NCBI GenBank assembly: GCA_905214345.1
Contig: CAJMLV010000003.1
Span: 1-64,000 of the forward strand
Direction: 5' to 3'
Length of the DNA stretch: 64,000 nucleotides
DNA from: an uncultured bacterium
GTDB lineage: Bacteria; Bacillota; Clostridia; Oscillospirales; Ruminococcaceae
Shown here: positions 49,005-58,161 of the stretch, piece after piece
How positions within the stretch are numbered: position 1 is the first letter of the stretch
Layout of the letters: every line of letters begins with the position of its first letter
Made by a program: the position numbers and the translations under genes
Notes under the pieces: model-generated
The model's input: only the letters and a program-made list of their open reading frames with translations
Database searches by the model: none
Told to the model about the DNA's origin: nothing

Positions 49005-51710
49005 ATGCAGATCTTGGATCGGATCACAAAAGGCGAGACCCCCAACGCCATCGCGCCCTTTCTCTGGCTGCACGGAGAGGAGGAATCCGTCCTGCGGGCC
49101 GAAGTCCGGCGCATCCATGACTGCGGCATCGGCGCTCTGTGTGCCGAAGCCCGGCCCCATAAGGATTTCAACGGCCCCGGCTGGTTCCGGGACCTGGGTA
49201 TCCTGCTGGACGAATGCAAGCGCCTGGGCATGGAAATGTGGGTGCTGGACGACAGCCATTTCCCCACCGGCTACGCCGACGGCGCGGTGAAAAAGAACCA
49301 TCCCGATCTGCGCAAGCGGTTTTTGTGCTGCAAGACCCTGGATTATGCGGGCCCCCAGCCCCACAGCGGCGCGGTGCTGAAATACGCCCTGCGGGACCCG
49401 CAGGACGAGATCCTGGGGGTGTATCTGTGCCCCAACACCGGGTTTGAGGAGATGGACACCCGCACCGTGGTGGACCTGACCGGCAAGGTGGAATGGGTGG
49501 AGGACTACAACACCGGCAAACCCACCTGCGATTGGAAGGGCCAGCCCATTCCCGGCGCCCTCGCCCAGGGGCGGTGCCCCATCGTCCGGTTTGACCTGCC
49601 CGCGGGCAGCTGGAGCCTGAACGTCCTTACCCTCAGCTACAAGGGTGGGGAAAAGCAGACCGAAGGTTACCTGAATCCCTTGGACCCCCGGGCCACCCAG
49701 GTGCTGCTGGACACCGTCTATCAGCCCATCTTCGACCATTTCGGGGCGGAGTTCGGCAAGACTTTGCAGGGCTTTTTCTCCGACGAACCCCGCTTCGGCA
49801 ACATTCACGGGGCGGAAGGAGCATCCATCGGCCGCAACAGCGAGATGGTCCTGCCCTGGCGCCCGGGTCTGGAGGAACTGCTGGCCGCCGAACTGAAGGG
49901 CACCGTGCTGGAAAACCGCCCGCTGGGCCCGCTGCTGCCCCTGCTCTTTGTGAACGGCACCCCCGGCGAGCCCGATACCCACGCCCATGTGCTGCGCCAC
50001 GCCTACATGCAGCTGGTCAGCCGCCTGTACAGCGAAAACTTCGACGGCGTGCTGGGCCGCTGGTGCCACGATCACGGCTGCCGGCATATCGGCCATACCA
50101 TCGAGGACAACAACGCCCACAGCCGCCTGGGGTACGGGGCGGGGCATTTCTTCCGGGCCATGGCCCACCAGGATATGGCGGGCATCGATGTGGTCATCCA
50201 GCAGCTGACCCCCGGCCAGGACCGGGGCCTCTTCAAGGGGATGCACAGCCCCGGCTGGGACGGCGAATTCTTCACCTATGTGCTGGGCAAACTGGGCGGC
50301 AGTATGGGGCACCTGAACCCTGCCGCCGGCGGGCGATGCATGTGCGAACTCTTCGGCGCTTACAGCTGGGCCGAGGGCAACCGCCTGTGCAAATGGCTGG
50401 CAGACTATATGCTGGTGCGGGGCGTGAACTACTTTGTGCCCCACGCCTTTGACCCGGCGCCCTTCCCGGATGCCGACTGCCCGCCCCACTTCTACGCCCA
50501 CGGCAAGAACCCCCAGTATCCCGAATTCGGCCTGCTCATGGGGTATATGAACCGCATGGCGGCTCTGCTGGCGGGGCGGCACATCGCCCCCGTGGCTTTG
50601 CTCTACCACGCCGAGGCGGAGTGGAGCGGCGACTACATGCTCACCCAGAAACCCGCCGCCTGCCTGGCGCGCCATGGGGTGGATTACGACATCGTCCCGG
50701 CGGATTACCTGGCCGGGGCGGATGCGGACGCGGGCAGTCTGCGGATCAACGGCGAAAGCTTCCGCACGCTGGTCATTCCCTACGCCGAGGCGTTGCCCGC
50801 CGCCCTGCTGCGGCAGGTGCGGTGCTGGCTGGACCGGGGCCTGCCGGTGTACTTTGTGCAGGACCTGCCCCGGCGCACCAGCGAAGGGACCCCGATGCCC
50901 GACCTGACCGGCGCCGAAGTGGTCGCGCTGGAAGAACTGGTCCCGGCCCTGACGCGGGCGGGCATCCCCGAACTGACCCTGAGCGACCCCGCCCCCTACC
51001 TGCGGTATTACCATGCCCGCCAGGCGGATGGGGATGTGTATTTCTTCTTCAACGAAGGCACCCTGCCCCTGCACACCCGGGTGACGGGAGCCAAAGCCGG
51101 GGCAGCGCTGGTCTATGACCCCTTCGGCAACGCCCCGGTGTCCGACGCCGACCCCTTCCTGCTGGATCTGCCGGCCTTCGGCACCAAGTGTGTACTGGTA
51201 CCGGACGCTCCGCTGCCCCAGCCGGCGCCCGACCCCTTTGCGGGGAAACTGTGCCGCCGGGAACTGGCCCCCGGCACCGTCTGCTTTGCCGACGCCGAGA
51301 ACCCGGAGGTCTACGGTGAACCCCGCCCGCTGGAAAGCTGGCTGCCGGTGGATACCCTGCCCGGCATGGCGGCCTTTGCGGGGCGCATCCGGTACCGCCT
51401 GGACCTGTGCCTGACGGCGGAAGAAGCGTCCCGCCCCGCCCGCCTGGTGCTGACCGGCGTGCAGGAAGGCGCCCGGGTCACCGTCAACGGGCAGCTGTGC
51501 GGTGTGCGCATCGGCGCACCCTATATCTACCCTCTGGGGCGGACGCTGCGCCCCGGCAGCAATGAGATCCTGCTGGAAGTGAACACCACCCTGGGCCGCC
51601 GGATGAACGATTTCACCGCCCAGTACCTGCCCATGGAGCCGTTGGGCATCACGGGCGGTGCGGTGCTGGAATGGCCGGCGGACCAGACCGAGAAAGGAGA
51701 TTTGCAATGA
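49005..51710 (+). CDS. Large predicted glycoside hydrolase (GH106-like architecture)
   Basis: This 901-residue protein has no signal peptide, so it is cytosolic. The N-terminal part has a TIM-barrel-like start (GIGALCAEARPHKDFNG, then MEMWVLDDSHFPTGYADG) seen in large bacterial glycosidases annotated near GH106. A central region with Glu/Asp candidates (SDEPRFGN, IEDNNAH) follows, and a C-terminal beta-sandwich resembles GH2 sugar-binding domains (VTVNGQLCGVR). The ATG at 49005 follows GAGGAG, and its stop overlaps the GH1 start (ATGA). It sits between a PTS permease and a 6-phospho-glycosidase, so it likely processes the same imported sugar. Family placement is tentative. Confidence 0.7.
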   Translation: MQILDRITKGETPNAIAPFLWLHGEEESVLRAEVRRIHDCGIGALCAEARPHKDFNGPGWFRDLGILLDECKRLGMEMWVLDDSHFPTGYADGAVKKNHPDLRKRFLCCKTLDYAGPQPHSGAVLKYALRDPQDEILGVYLCPNTGFEEMDTRTVVDLTGKVEWVEDYNTGKPTCDWKGQPIPGALAQGRCPIVRFDLPAGSWSLNVLTLSYKGGEKQTEGYLNPLDPRATQVLLDTVYQPIFDHFGAEFGKTLQGFFSDEPRFGNIHGAEGASIGRNSEMVLPWRPGLEELLAAELKGTVLENRPLGPLLPLLFVNGTPGEPDTHAHVLRHAYMQLVSRLYSENFDGVLGRWCHDHGCRHIGHTIEDNNAHSRLGYGAGHFFRAMAHQDMAGIDVVIQQLTPGQDRGLFKGMHSPGWDGEFFTYVLGKLGGSMGHLNPAAGGRCMCELFGAYSWAEGNRLCKWLADYMLVRGVNYFVPHAFDPAPFPDADCPPHFYAHGKNPQYPEFGLLMGYMNRMAALLAGRHIAPVALLYHAEAEWSGDYMLTQKPAACLARHGVDYDIVPADYLAGADADAGSLRINGESFRTLVIPYAEALPAALLRQVRCWLDRGLPVYFVQDLPRRTSEGTPMPDLTGAEVVALEELVPALTRAGIPELTLSDPAPYLRYYHARQADGDVYFFFNEGTLPLHTRVTGAKAGAALVYDPFGNAPVSDADPFLLDLPAFGTKCVLVPDAPLPQPAPDPFAGKLCRRELAPGTVCFADAENPEVYGEPRPLESWLPVDTLPGMAAFAGRIRYRLDLCLTAEEASRPARLVLTGVQEGARVTVNGQLCGVRIGAPYIYPLGRTLRPGSNEILLEVNTTLGRRMNDFTAQYLPMEPLGITGGAVLEWPADQTEKGDLQ

Positions 51711-53146
51711 GCGAACAGTTCCCCCGCGGCTTTTTGTGGGGCGGCGCCACCGCCGCCAACCAGTGTGAAGGCGCCTGGCAGGAGGGCGGCAAGGGCCTGG
51801 GTACCAACGATGTGGTCCCGGCGGGCCCGGACCGGTTCCCGGTGGCCACCGGCCGCATGCCCATGCTGGCCCCCAATGCCGACCACGTCTATCCCGCCCA
51901 CGAGGCCATCGACTTTTACCACCACTACAAAGAGGACATCGCCCTCATGGCGGAGATGGGGTTCAAGTGCTTCCGCATGTCCATCTCCTGGACCCGCATC
52001 TTCCCCAACGGGGACGACGAGCAGCCCAACGAGGAGGGCCTGGCCTTCTATGACGCGGTGTTCGACGAGTGCGCCCGCTACGGCATCGAACCCCTGGTGT
52101 CCATCGTCCATTTCGACGCCCCGGTGCATCTGATACAGACCATCGGCAGCTGGAAGAGCCGCAAGATGATCGATTATTTCCTGCGGTATTGCCGGGTGCT
52201 GTTTGAGCGGTACGGCAAAAAGGTGAAGTACTGGCTGACCATCAACGAGATCAACATGCTGCTGGCCATGCCCTTCATGGCGGCGGGCATCCGCTTTGAA
52301 CCCGGCGAGGATGAAAAGAAGGTCAAGTACCAGGCCGCCCACCACGAACTGGTGGCCAGCGCCCTGGCCGTCAAGCTGGGCCATGAGCTCATGCCCGGGG
52401 CCATGATCGGCTGCATGCTGGCCGGCGGCAACTACTACCCCTATACCTGTGCGCCGGAGGACGTGTGGCAGAGCATCTGCCGCGACCGGGACAACTATTT
52501 CTTCATCGACGTGCAGAGCCGGGGCGCCTACCCCGCTTATGCCCTCAAGCAGATGGAGCGGGAGGGCGTGCTGCCGGTGATGCAACCCGGCGACGCCGAC
52601 ATCCTGCGGGAAAATACGGTGGATTACATCACCTTCAGCTACTATGCCAGCCGCTGCGCCAGCGCCGACCCCGCCGTGGCGGGCAAGCAGACGTCGGGCA
52701 ACGTGTTTGCCAGCGTGAAGAACCCCTACCTGAAAGCCAGCGAATGGGGCTGGCAGATCGACCCCCTGGGGCTGCGCATCACCCTGAACGCCCTGTATGA
52801 CCGCTACCAGAAACCACTGTTCATCGTGGAAAACGGCCTGGGCGCCAAGGACACGGTGGAAGCGGACGGCTCCATCCACGACGCCTACCGCATCGAGTAT
52901 ATGCGGGCCCACATCCGGGCCATGGCCGACGCGGTGGCCCTGGACGGCGTACCCCTGATGGGCTACCTGGCCTGGGGCTGCATCGACCTGGTCAGCGCTT
53001 CCACCGGCGAGATGGCCAAGCGCTACGGCATGATCTATGTGGACAAGCAGGATGACGGCACCGGCACCATGAAACGCAGCCGGAAGGATTCCTTCTTCTG
53101 GTACAAAAAGGTCATTGCCACCAACGGCGCCGACCTGACGGACTGA
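51707..53146 (+). CDS. GH1 6-phospho-beta-glucosidase
   Basis: This 479-residue retaining GH1 enzyme has acid/base Glu in LTINEIN near residue 178, nucleophile Glu in FIVENGLG near 378, and N-terminal FLWGGATAANQCEGAW. Phospho-sugar specificity is supported by the C-terminal KRSRKDSFFWYKKVI stretch and by the PTS permease in the same operon. It splits an imported 6-phospho-beta-glucoside in the cytosol. The ATG at 51707 overlaps the previous stop and has AAAGGAG upstream. Confidence 0.93.
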   Translation: MSEQFPRGFLWGGATAANQCEGAWQEGGKGLGTNDVVPAGPDRFPVATGRMPMLAPNADHVYPAHEAIDFYHHYKEDIALMAEMGFKCFRMSISWTRIFPNGDDEQPNEEGLAFYDAVFDECARYGIEPLVSIVHFDAPVHLIQTIGSWKSRKMIDYFLRYCRVLFERYGKKVKYWLTINEINMLLAMPFMAAGIRFEPGEDEKKVKYQAAHHELVASALAVKLGHELMPGAMIGCMLAGGNYYPYTCAPEDVWQSICRDRDNYFFIDVQSRGAYPAYALKQMEREGVLPVMQPGDADILRENTVDYITFSYYASRCASADPAVAGKQTSGNVFASVKNPYLKASEWGWQIDPLGLRITLNALYDRYQKPLFIVENGLGAKDTVEADGSIHDAYRIEYMRAHIRAMADAVALDGVPLMGYLAWGCIDLVSASTGEMAKRYGMIYVDKQDDGTGTMKRSRKDSFFWYKKVIATNGADLTD

Positions 53147-53161
53147 GTCCTTTCCACCAAC

Positions 53162-53213
53162 AAAATATCCCCCCTGACACGGAACGAACCTTCCGCATCA
53201 GGGGGGATTTTCT
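53162..53213 (+). terminator. Bidirectional terminator between GH1 and fructokinase genes
   Basis: ATCCCCCCTGA pairs with TCAGGGGGGAT (53167-53177 with 53198-53208), with an inner GGAA/TTCC, and T runs on both strands. Confidence 0.85.
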
Positions 53214-53234
53214 TTGTTGAGAGATGTTTTCCGC

Positions 53235-54185
53235 TTACAGGATGGCCTCTACCTTGGCTTCCTCCACCACGCTGGTGATGCCGCCGTGGGTCTGGGTGGA
53301 CAGGCTGGCGGCACAGCAGGCGAAGCGGGTCACCGCTCGCATCTCCTCCGCCGTCAGGTCGGCGGGGGCCTTGTTCAGCTTGAGGAACCGGCTCATGGCG
53401 CTGCCGCCGAAGATGTCCCCGGCACCGGTGGTGTCGATGACATGGATGCCGCTGGGGGAAGCGACCTCGCCGCAGCCATGGGCGTTGGCAAAGTGGCAGC
53501 CCTTGGGGCCGAGAGTGGCGTACACCAGGCTGACGCCGTACTCCTTCAGCAGCTTCTGAGCGCCCTCCTCGGGGGAGATGCCCCACAGGAATTCAATCTC
53601 TTCATCGCTGATCTTCACAATGTCCGCCTGATGCAGGCCCCATTCGATCTGATCCTTGGCGGCTTCCTCGGTGGGCCACAGAGGCTTGCGCAGGTTGGGG
53701 TCAAAGCTGATGAGTTTTCCGTGCTCTTTGGCATAGGCCACGGCGGCCCGGGTGGCCGAACGGGCGGGTTCGCCGGTGAGGCTCAGGGTGCCGAAGTGGA
53801 ACACCCTGCAGCTGTCCAGCAGAGCGGTGTCCAGCTCCTCGGTGCGCAGGCAGGTGTCGGCGCCGGGCTTGCGGGCAAAGCTGAACTCCCGGTTGCCGGT
53901 GGCGTCCAGGGTGACGAAGGCCAGGGTGGTGAACACCGACGGGTCCTTCACGATGCCTTTGGTGGAAATGCCCAAGGTGTCCAGGGTGTTTACCAGCAGA
54001 TTGCCGAAAGCATCTTCGCCCACCTTGCCCATGAGGGCGGTGGTGCAGCCGTACTTCTGCAAAGCGGCCAGGAAGTTGCCCGGCGCGCCCCCCGGCTGGG
54101 CCTTCAGGGTGGGGTACCCGGCCTCATCGGTGGAAACGGGGGCGAAGTCAATGAGCAGTTCGCCCAGAGCCACAACATCATACAT
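53235..54185 (-). CDS. PfkB family fructokinase
   Basis: This 316-residue sugar kinase has PfkB signature 1 (QPGGAPGNFLAAL near residue 38) and signature 2 (DTTGAGDIFGGSAMSRFL near 250, with the catalytic Asp). It phosphorylates fructose with ATP to fructose-6-phosphate. The ATG at 54185 follows AAGGAGGG. It is the last gene of lacI-DUF624-fructokinase and works with the GH32 enzyme of the divergent operon, which releases fructose. Confidence 0.92.
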   Translation of the reverse strand: MYDVVALGELLIDFAPVSTDEAGYPTLKAQPGGAPGNFLAALQKYGCTTALMGKVGEDAFGNLLVNTLDTLGISTKGIVKDPSVFTTLAFVTLDATGNREFSFARKPGADTCLRTEELDTALLDSCRVFHFGTLSLTGEPARSATRAAVAYAKEHGKLISFDPNLRKPLWPTEEAAKDQIEWGLHQADIVKISDEEIEFLWGISPEEGAQKLLKEYGVSLVYATLGPKGCHFANAHGCGEVASPSGIHVIDTTGAGDIFGGSAMSRFLKLNKAPADLTAEEMRAVTRFACCAASLSTQTHGGITSVVEEAKVEAIL

Positions 54186-54199
54186 AACAAATCCCTCCT

Positions 54200-54991
54200 T
54201 CAGCAATCATAGCGGGGGACCTGGTCCGGAAAGGCCCGGGCGATGCTCTCTTCAATGCCCAGGGCCTTGTCCAGCAGGTCGTACAGCAAAAACAAAGCGG
54301 CAAAAAGGTCAAACCAAACTCCCACAAAGGGGAGCAGCAACAAGGTCCAGGGGGCAAACAGCACCATCAGCAGCCACCAGGCCAGCTGCAGCAGGGCGGT
54401 GCCCGCCGTGACCCAGAAATATTTCACGGTGAACAGCAAAGCGTTGCGCAGCCGCAGCACCGGGCTCTGGTCAAAGAGCACCAGCTGGGGCCAGTACAGG
54501 ATGGAGATCACCAGAAACACCAGCCAGCTGAACAGGAACACCCCGATGGTCAGGGGAGTGGGGGCGACGGTGCTCCAGGCAAAGAACAGCATCCCCGCAA
54601 AGGCAGAACACCCCAGAAAAAGCCCGGTCAGTGCCCCGGGCAGCAGGGCGGCGCGCCAGTTCTGGGCAAGGGCTTTGCGGTAGTTGGCGCTCCAGCGGCC
54701 GGGGGCGTCCCGCAAAGCCCGCAGGACGGTGTCGTACAGGCAGGCGATGAAGGGCCCCGCCACCCCGCCGCCGATGAGGGCCGAGGGCAGCAATACCAGG
54801 ATACTGCTGCTCAAAATGGCGTAAACCACCCCCAGGGTCAGAGGCAGGCAGCCCAGAATGGTCATCAGTCCAGAAAGAAAAAAGCGTTTCCAGTTGCGGC
54901 CCAGCACATCCTGGTAGCGGTCGATGCCCATCAGCCGTCCCCGTTCATCCCGCTGGGGTTCCCCGTTGCGGTACGGACGAAAGAGATTCAT
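54200..54991 (-). CDS. DUF624 (YesL-like) membrane protein
   Basis: This 263-residue protein has about six membrane helices. It belongs to the DUF624/YesL group that travels with LplB/YtcP-type sugar ABC transporters, as it does here, with the ABC operon divergently placed. Its role is unknown; a transporter accessory function is often supposed. The ATG at 54991 has AAGGAGGG upstream; the in-frame GTG at 55000 is less likely. It lies between lacI (18 bases) and fructokinase (14 bases) in one operon. Confidence 0.75.
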   Translation of the reverse strand: MNLFRPYRNGEPQRDERGRLMGIDRYQDVLGRNWKRFFLSGLMTILGCLPLTLGVVYAILSSSILVLLPSALIGGGVAGPFIACLYDTVLRALRDAPGRWSANYRKALAQNWRAALLPGALTGLFLGCSAFAGMLFFAWSTVAPTPLTIGVFLFSWLVFLVISILYWPQLVLFDQSPVLRLRNALLFTVKYFWVTAGTALLQLAWWLLMVLFAPWTLLLLPFVGVWFDLFAALFLLYDLLDKALGIEESIARAFPDQVPRYDC

Positions 54992-55009
54992 GGCAAACAC
55001 CCTCCTTAT

Positions 55010-56008
55010 TTATCGCACCGAGTCTTTGGTGGTGCCGCCGGGCTGGTAGCGCACCGGCAGGCAGACCAGCGGCGGCAGGCCGGTAAAGTCGTTGGAAAGC
55101 ACCATGCTCACGGCGGTTTCGGCCAGGTCGGACACCGGCTGCACGATGGTGGAACAGATGTAATCCTGGTCCCCGAACATCCGGATGCCGTCAAAGCCGA
55201 TGATCTGCACATCCTCCGGCACCCGCAGGCCCAGGTTGCGCACCATCTTTTCCGCCTGCCAGGCCATCAGGTCGGTGCCGCAGAACAGCCCGTCCAGCGG
55301 GGTATCGGTCTCCAGCAGATTGTGGCGCAGAAACACCTCAAAGGCGGACAGGGGAGCGTCATCGTTCAGGTTGCACATCTCAAAGGAAAGCCCGGCCTCC
55401 ATGCAGCCGCTGACAAACCCGTCCTTGCGCTTGCTGGGCTCGTTTGTCAGGGAAGAGCCGGTGCGCAGGCAGGCCACCCGGCGGCAGCCCAGCTCCGCCA
55501 GCTTGCGGGCGGCCAGCTGCCCGCCGCTGAAATTGTCCGAAGCCACACAGGGCACCGACACGCTGAAAAAGCGGTCGATGGTCACAAAGGGGATGCCGGC
55601 GGGGATCTCCAGCTTGGGATTGTAGGTCAAAGCGATGATGCCGTCCACCCGGTTGTGCACCACCATGCTCACGAATTCCTGCTCCCGGTCCCGGTCGTAC
55701 TCGGTAAAGCAGAGCATCATTTTATAGCCCCGCTTTTCCAGCGCGATGTTCACATGGTAGGTCAGCACCGCAAAGAACGGGGTGATGGTGTTGGGGATGA
55801 TCAGGGCGATGGTACTGGTGCGGTTGCTTTTCAGCGCCTTGGCGCTGGGGTTTACCTGATAGTTCAGCTTTTTCACCGCGGCCTCCACCTTCAGGCGGTA
55901 GGTTTCGCCCACCGGCTGGCCGTTGATCACCTTGGACACGGTGCCCAGGGCCACCCCGGCCTCCCGGGCCACGTCGCTCATGGTGACGGATCGTTTGTCG
56001 CCTTTCAT
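55010..56008 (-). CDS. LacI family transcriptional regulator
   Basis: This 332-residue repressor has the LacI helix-turn-helix at the N terminus (TMSDVAREAGVALGTVSKVINGQ) and hinge (NPSAKALKSNRTSTIALI), then a periplasmic-binding-protein-like sugar domain. The ATG at 56008 is chosen over upstream Met codons because the LacI start is normally about six residues before the helix-turn-helix. It should control both its own operon and the divergent ABC/GH32 operon through the GTTTCAC/GTGAAAC site at 56229-56249 and TTTCATGAAA-type sites in the shared region. Confidence 0.93.
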   Translation of the reverse strand: MKGDKRSVTMSDVAREAGVALGTVSKVINGQPVGETYRLKVEAAVKKLNYQVNPSAKALKSNRTSTIALIIPNTITPFFAVLTYHVNIALEKRGYKMMLCFTEYDRDREQEFVSMVVHNRVDGIIALTYNPKLEIPAGIPFVTIDRFFSVSVPCVASDNFSGGQLAARKLAELGCRRVACLRTGSSLTNEPSKRKDGFVSGCMEAGLSFEMCNLNDDAPLSAFEVFLRHNLLETDTPLDGLFCGTDLMAWQAEKMVRNLGLRVPEDVQIIGFDGIRMFGDQDYICSTIVQPVSDLAETAVSMVLSNDFTGLPPLVCLPVRYQPGGTTKDSVR

Positions 56009-56042
56009 AGGGTACACACCTCGGTCTCCTTGATTTGGTTTC

Positions 56043-56071
56043 ATTATACTATGTTTCATGGATGATGTAAA
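56043..56071 (-). promoter_or_regulatory. Promoter of the lacI operon
   Basis: Minus-strand TTTACA (56071-56066), 17 bp, TATAAT (56048-56043). The palindrome TTTCATGAAA (56077-56086) lies just upstream of the -35. Confidence 0.75.
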
Positions 56072-56198
56072 GTGGTTTCATGAAAATGCGTGAAAATTTT
56101 CTTGGATTTCACCTGGTCGCACTGCACAAACAGGGGTGGACAAAGTTGTGCAAGCCGACAAAATCCCTTGCCAATGTCAAAAAAGACCCTCAAAAGCA

Positions 56199-56227
56199 TT
56201 GACTTTTGGAAATGAGAATGGTATTTT
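56199..56227 (+). promoter_or_regulatory. Promoter of the sugar ABC/GH32 operon
   Basis: TTGACT (56199-56204), 17 bp, TATTTT (56222-56227), 62 bases before the first start codon. Confidence 0.65.
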
Positions 56228-56228
56228 G

Positions 56229-56259
56229 GTTTCACAGGAAGCGTGAAACGATTCATGAA
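56229..56259. promoter_or_regulatory. Probable LacI operator at the ABC operon start site
   Basis: GTTTCAC (56229-56235) and GTGAAAC (56243-56249) form a perfect inverted repeat with a 7-base centre, beginning at the base after the -10. TTCATGAA follows at 56252-56259. Binding here would block transcription initiation. Confidence 0.6.
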
Positions 56260-56288
56260 CGAGCTGAATCGAACAAGGAGGAGTCACT

Positions 56289-57233
56289 ATGAGTAAGCTG
56301 CGTGCCGCATCCCGCCCACAGGCGGACGCGGTCATCCACCGCAAACCGCTCAAGCAGCGGCTTGCCGAAAACTGGCAGCTGTATCTGCTGCTGCTGATCC
56401 CGGTGATCATCACCATCGTGTACAAATACGGTCCCATGTACGGCATCCAGATCGCCTTCCGGGACTTCAAGGCCAGCCGGGGCATCACCGGCAGCGAATG
56501 GGTGGGCCTGAAATAGTTCCAGGAATTCTTTGAATCCCCCAACTGCTGGCGGATGATCAAGAACACCGTGCTGCTCAGCCTGTACAGCCTGCTGTGGAGT
56601 TTCCCGGTGCCCATCATCCTGGCCCTGGCGCTGAACCAGCTGCGGTTCCGCAAGCTGCGCCGGGTGGTGCAGACGGTGCTGTACGCCCCGCACTTCATCT
56701 CCACCATGATCATCTGCGGCATGCTGCGCATCTTCCTCAGCCCCACCGGCGGCCTGATCAACCTGCTGCTGGGCACCAGCGTGGACTTCCTGAACCAGAG
56801 CACCATGTTCCGCACCATCTATGTGGCCAGCGGCATCTGGCAGGAGGCCGGCTGGGGCACCATCATCTACCTGGCCACCCTTTCCAGCGTGGACACCGCC
56901 TTGTATGAAGCCGCCAAGGTGGACGGCGCTTCGGTGTTCCAGCGCATCCTGCACATCGACCTGCCCGCCCTGGTGCCCATGGCGGTGCTGCAGCTGATCC
57001 TGAGCGCTTCCAGCCTGATGAACATCGGCTTTGAAAAGGTCTTCCTGCTGCAGACCGACCTGAACAAGGCCACCAGCGACATCATCTCGGTGTATGTGTA
57101 CGAACAAGGTATCCAGCACGCCGAATACAGCTACTCCACCGCCATCGGATTGTTCAACACGGCGGTGAACATCATCCTGCTGATCATCGTCAGCCGCATC
57201 GCCAAGAAGGCCAGCGACGTACAGTTTGTGTAA
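56289..57233 (+). pseudogene. lplB: LplB-type ABC sugar permease interrupted by in-frame TAG
   Basis: Read through, this would be a 314-residue LplB/YtcP-class inner-membrane permease. Residues 1-75 hold the N-terminal helix and KYGPMYGIQIAFRDF. The reading then meets TAG at 56514-56516 and continues without a frameshift as FQEFF and WRMIKNT through the EAA loop (EAAKVDGASVFQRILHIDLP) to TAA at 57233. In this family the site usually holds Tyr or another aromatic (GLKYF-like), so TAC or TAT to TAG is the simplest change. The ATG at 56553 could restart, but it has no good ribosome site and would lose the first helix. The start at 56289 follows AAGGAGG. Either a recent nonsense mutation, a sequencing error, or a suppressed amber codon. 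Confidence 0.85.
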
Positions 57234-57246
57234 AGGAGGGTTCCCC

Positions 57247-58161
57247 ATGTCAGCAAAAACCAAAACATTGGGCAAGCGCCCGGGCGGCCTTTCGGACCGT
57301 GCCAGCGATGTGGTGCTGGTGGTGCTGTGTGTGGCCATCCTTCTGGTGGTGGCCTATCCGCTGTATTACATCCTGGTGGCGTCCTTCTCCGACCCCTATG
57401 ACGTGTACGCGGGCAAGACATTCCTGGCGCCCAGCCAGTTCACCCTGAAAGGCTACGCGGCGGTCTTTTCCGACGACAGCATCCTGCTGGGTTACTGGAA
57501 CAGCATCAAATACACGGTGGTGGGCACCATCTTCTCGGTGGTCATGATCTACATCACCGCCTACCCCCTGTCCAACCCCGACCTGCCGGGACGCAAGTTC
57601 TTCAACATCTTCTTTGTCATCACCATGTACTTCGGCGGCGGGCTCATCCCCACCTACCTCATCGTCAAGGATACCGGCCTCATCAACACCATCTGGGCCA
57701 TGTTCCTGCCCGGCGGCGTGGCGGTGTCCAACATGATCATCGCCCGCAACTTCTTCGAGACCAGCATCCCCCGGGAACTGAAGGAAGCCGCCGAGATCGA
57801 CGGCGCCTCCAAGCTGCGCATCTTCTGGGACATCATCATCCCGCTGTCCCGTCCCATCATGGCGGTCATGGTGGTGTTCAGCATGGTGGCCTACTGGAAC
57901 GACTGGTTCACCGCCCTGATCTACATGACCGGCGAAGGCCGCGCCCCACTGCCCCTGGTGCTGCGCAACATCCTCATTGCCAGCGAAACTTCCGCCAGCC
58001 AGGCCAGCATGATCTCCGGCGGCTACGCCGAGCTGAACAAGCTTACCGAAATGATCAAGTTTGCCTCCATCATCGTGGCGGCCGCCCCCATGCTCATCAT
58101 CTATCCATTCGTGCAGAAGTACTTTGAGCAGGGCTTCATGGCCGGTGCCGTGAAGGGCTGA
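57247..58161 (+). CDS. YtcP-type ABC sugar permease
   Basis: This 304-residue permease has six membrane helices and the EAA loop EAAEIDGASKLRIFWDIIIPLSRP near residue 190. It forms a heterodimer with the LplB-type permease encoded just before. The ATG at 57247 follows AAAGGAGGG. This group imports oligosaccharides using a separate shared ATPase (MsmK-like); no ATPase gene is in the operon, which is usual for the class. Intact, in contrast to its partner. Confidence 0.93.
   Translation: MSAKTKTLGKRPGGLSDRASDVVLVVLCVAILLVVAYPLYYILVASFSDPYDVYAGKTFLAPSQFTLKGYAAVFSDDSILLGYWNSIKYTVVGTIFSVVMIYITAYPLSNPDLPGRKFFNIFFVITMYFGGGLIPTYLIVKDTGLINTIWAMFLPGGVAVSNMIIARNFFETSIPRELKEAAEIDGASKLRIFWDIIIPLSRPIMAVMVVFSMVAYWNDWFTALIYMTGEGRAPLPLVLRNILIASETSASQASMISGGYAELNKLTEMIKFASIIVAAAPMLIIYPFVQKYFEQGFMAGAVKG

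Noticed and set aside
48936..51707. 923-residue minus-strand frame opposite the large glycosidase
   Set aside because: It spans a terminator and the whole plus-strand gene, has no ribosome site, and has shadow composition.
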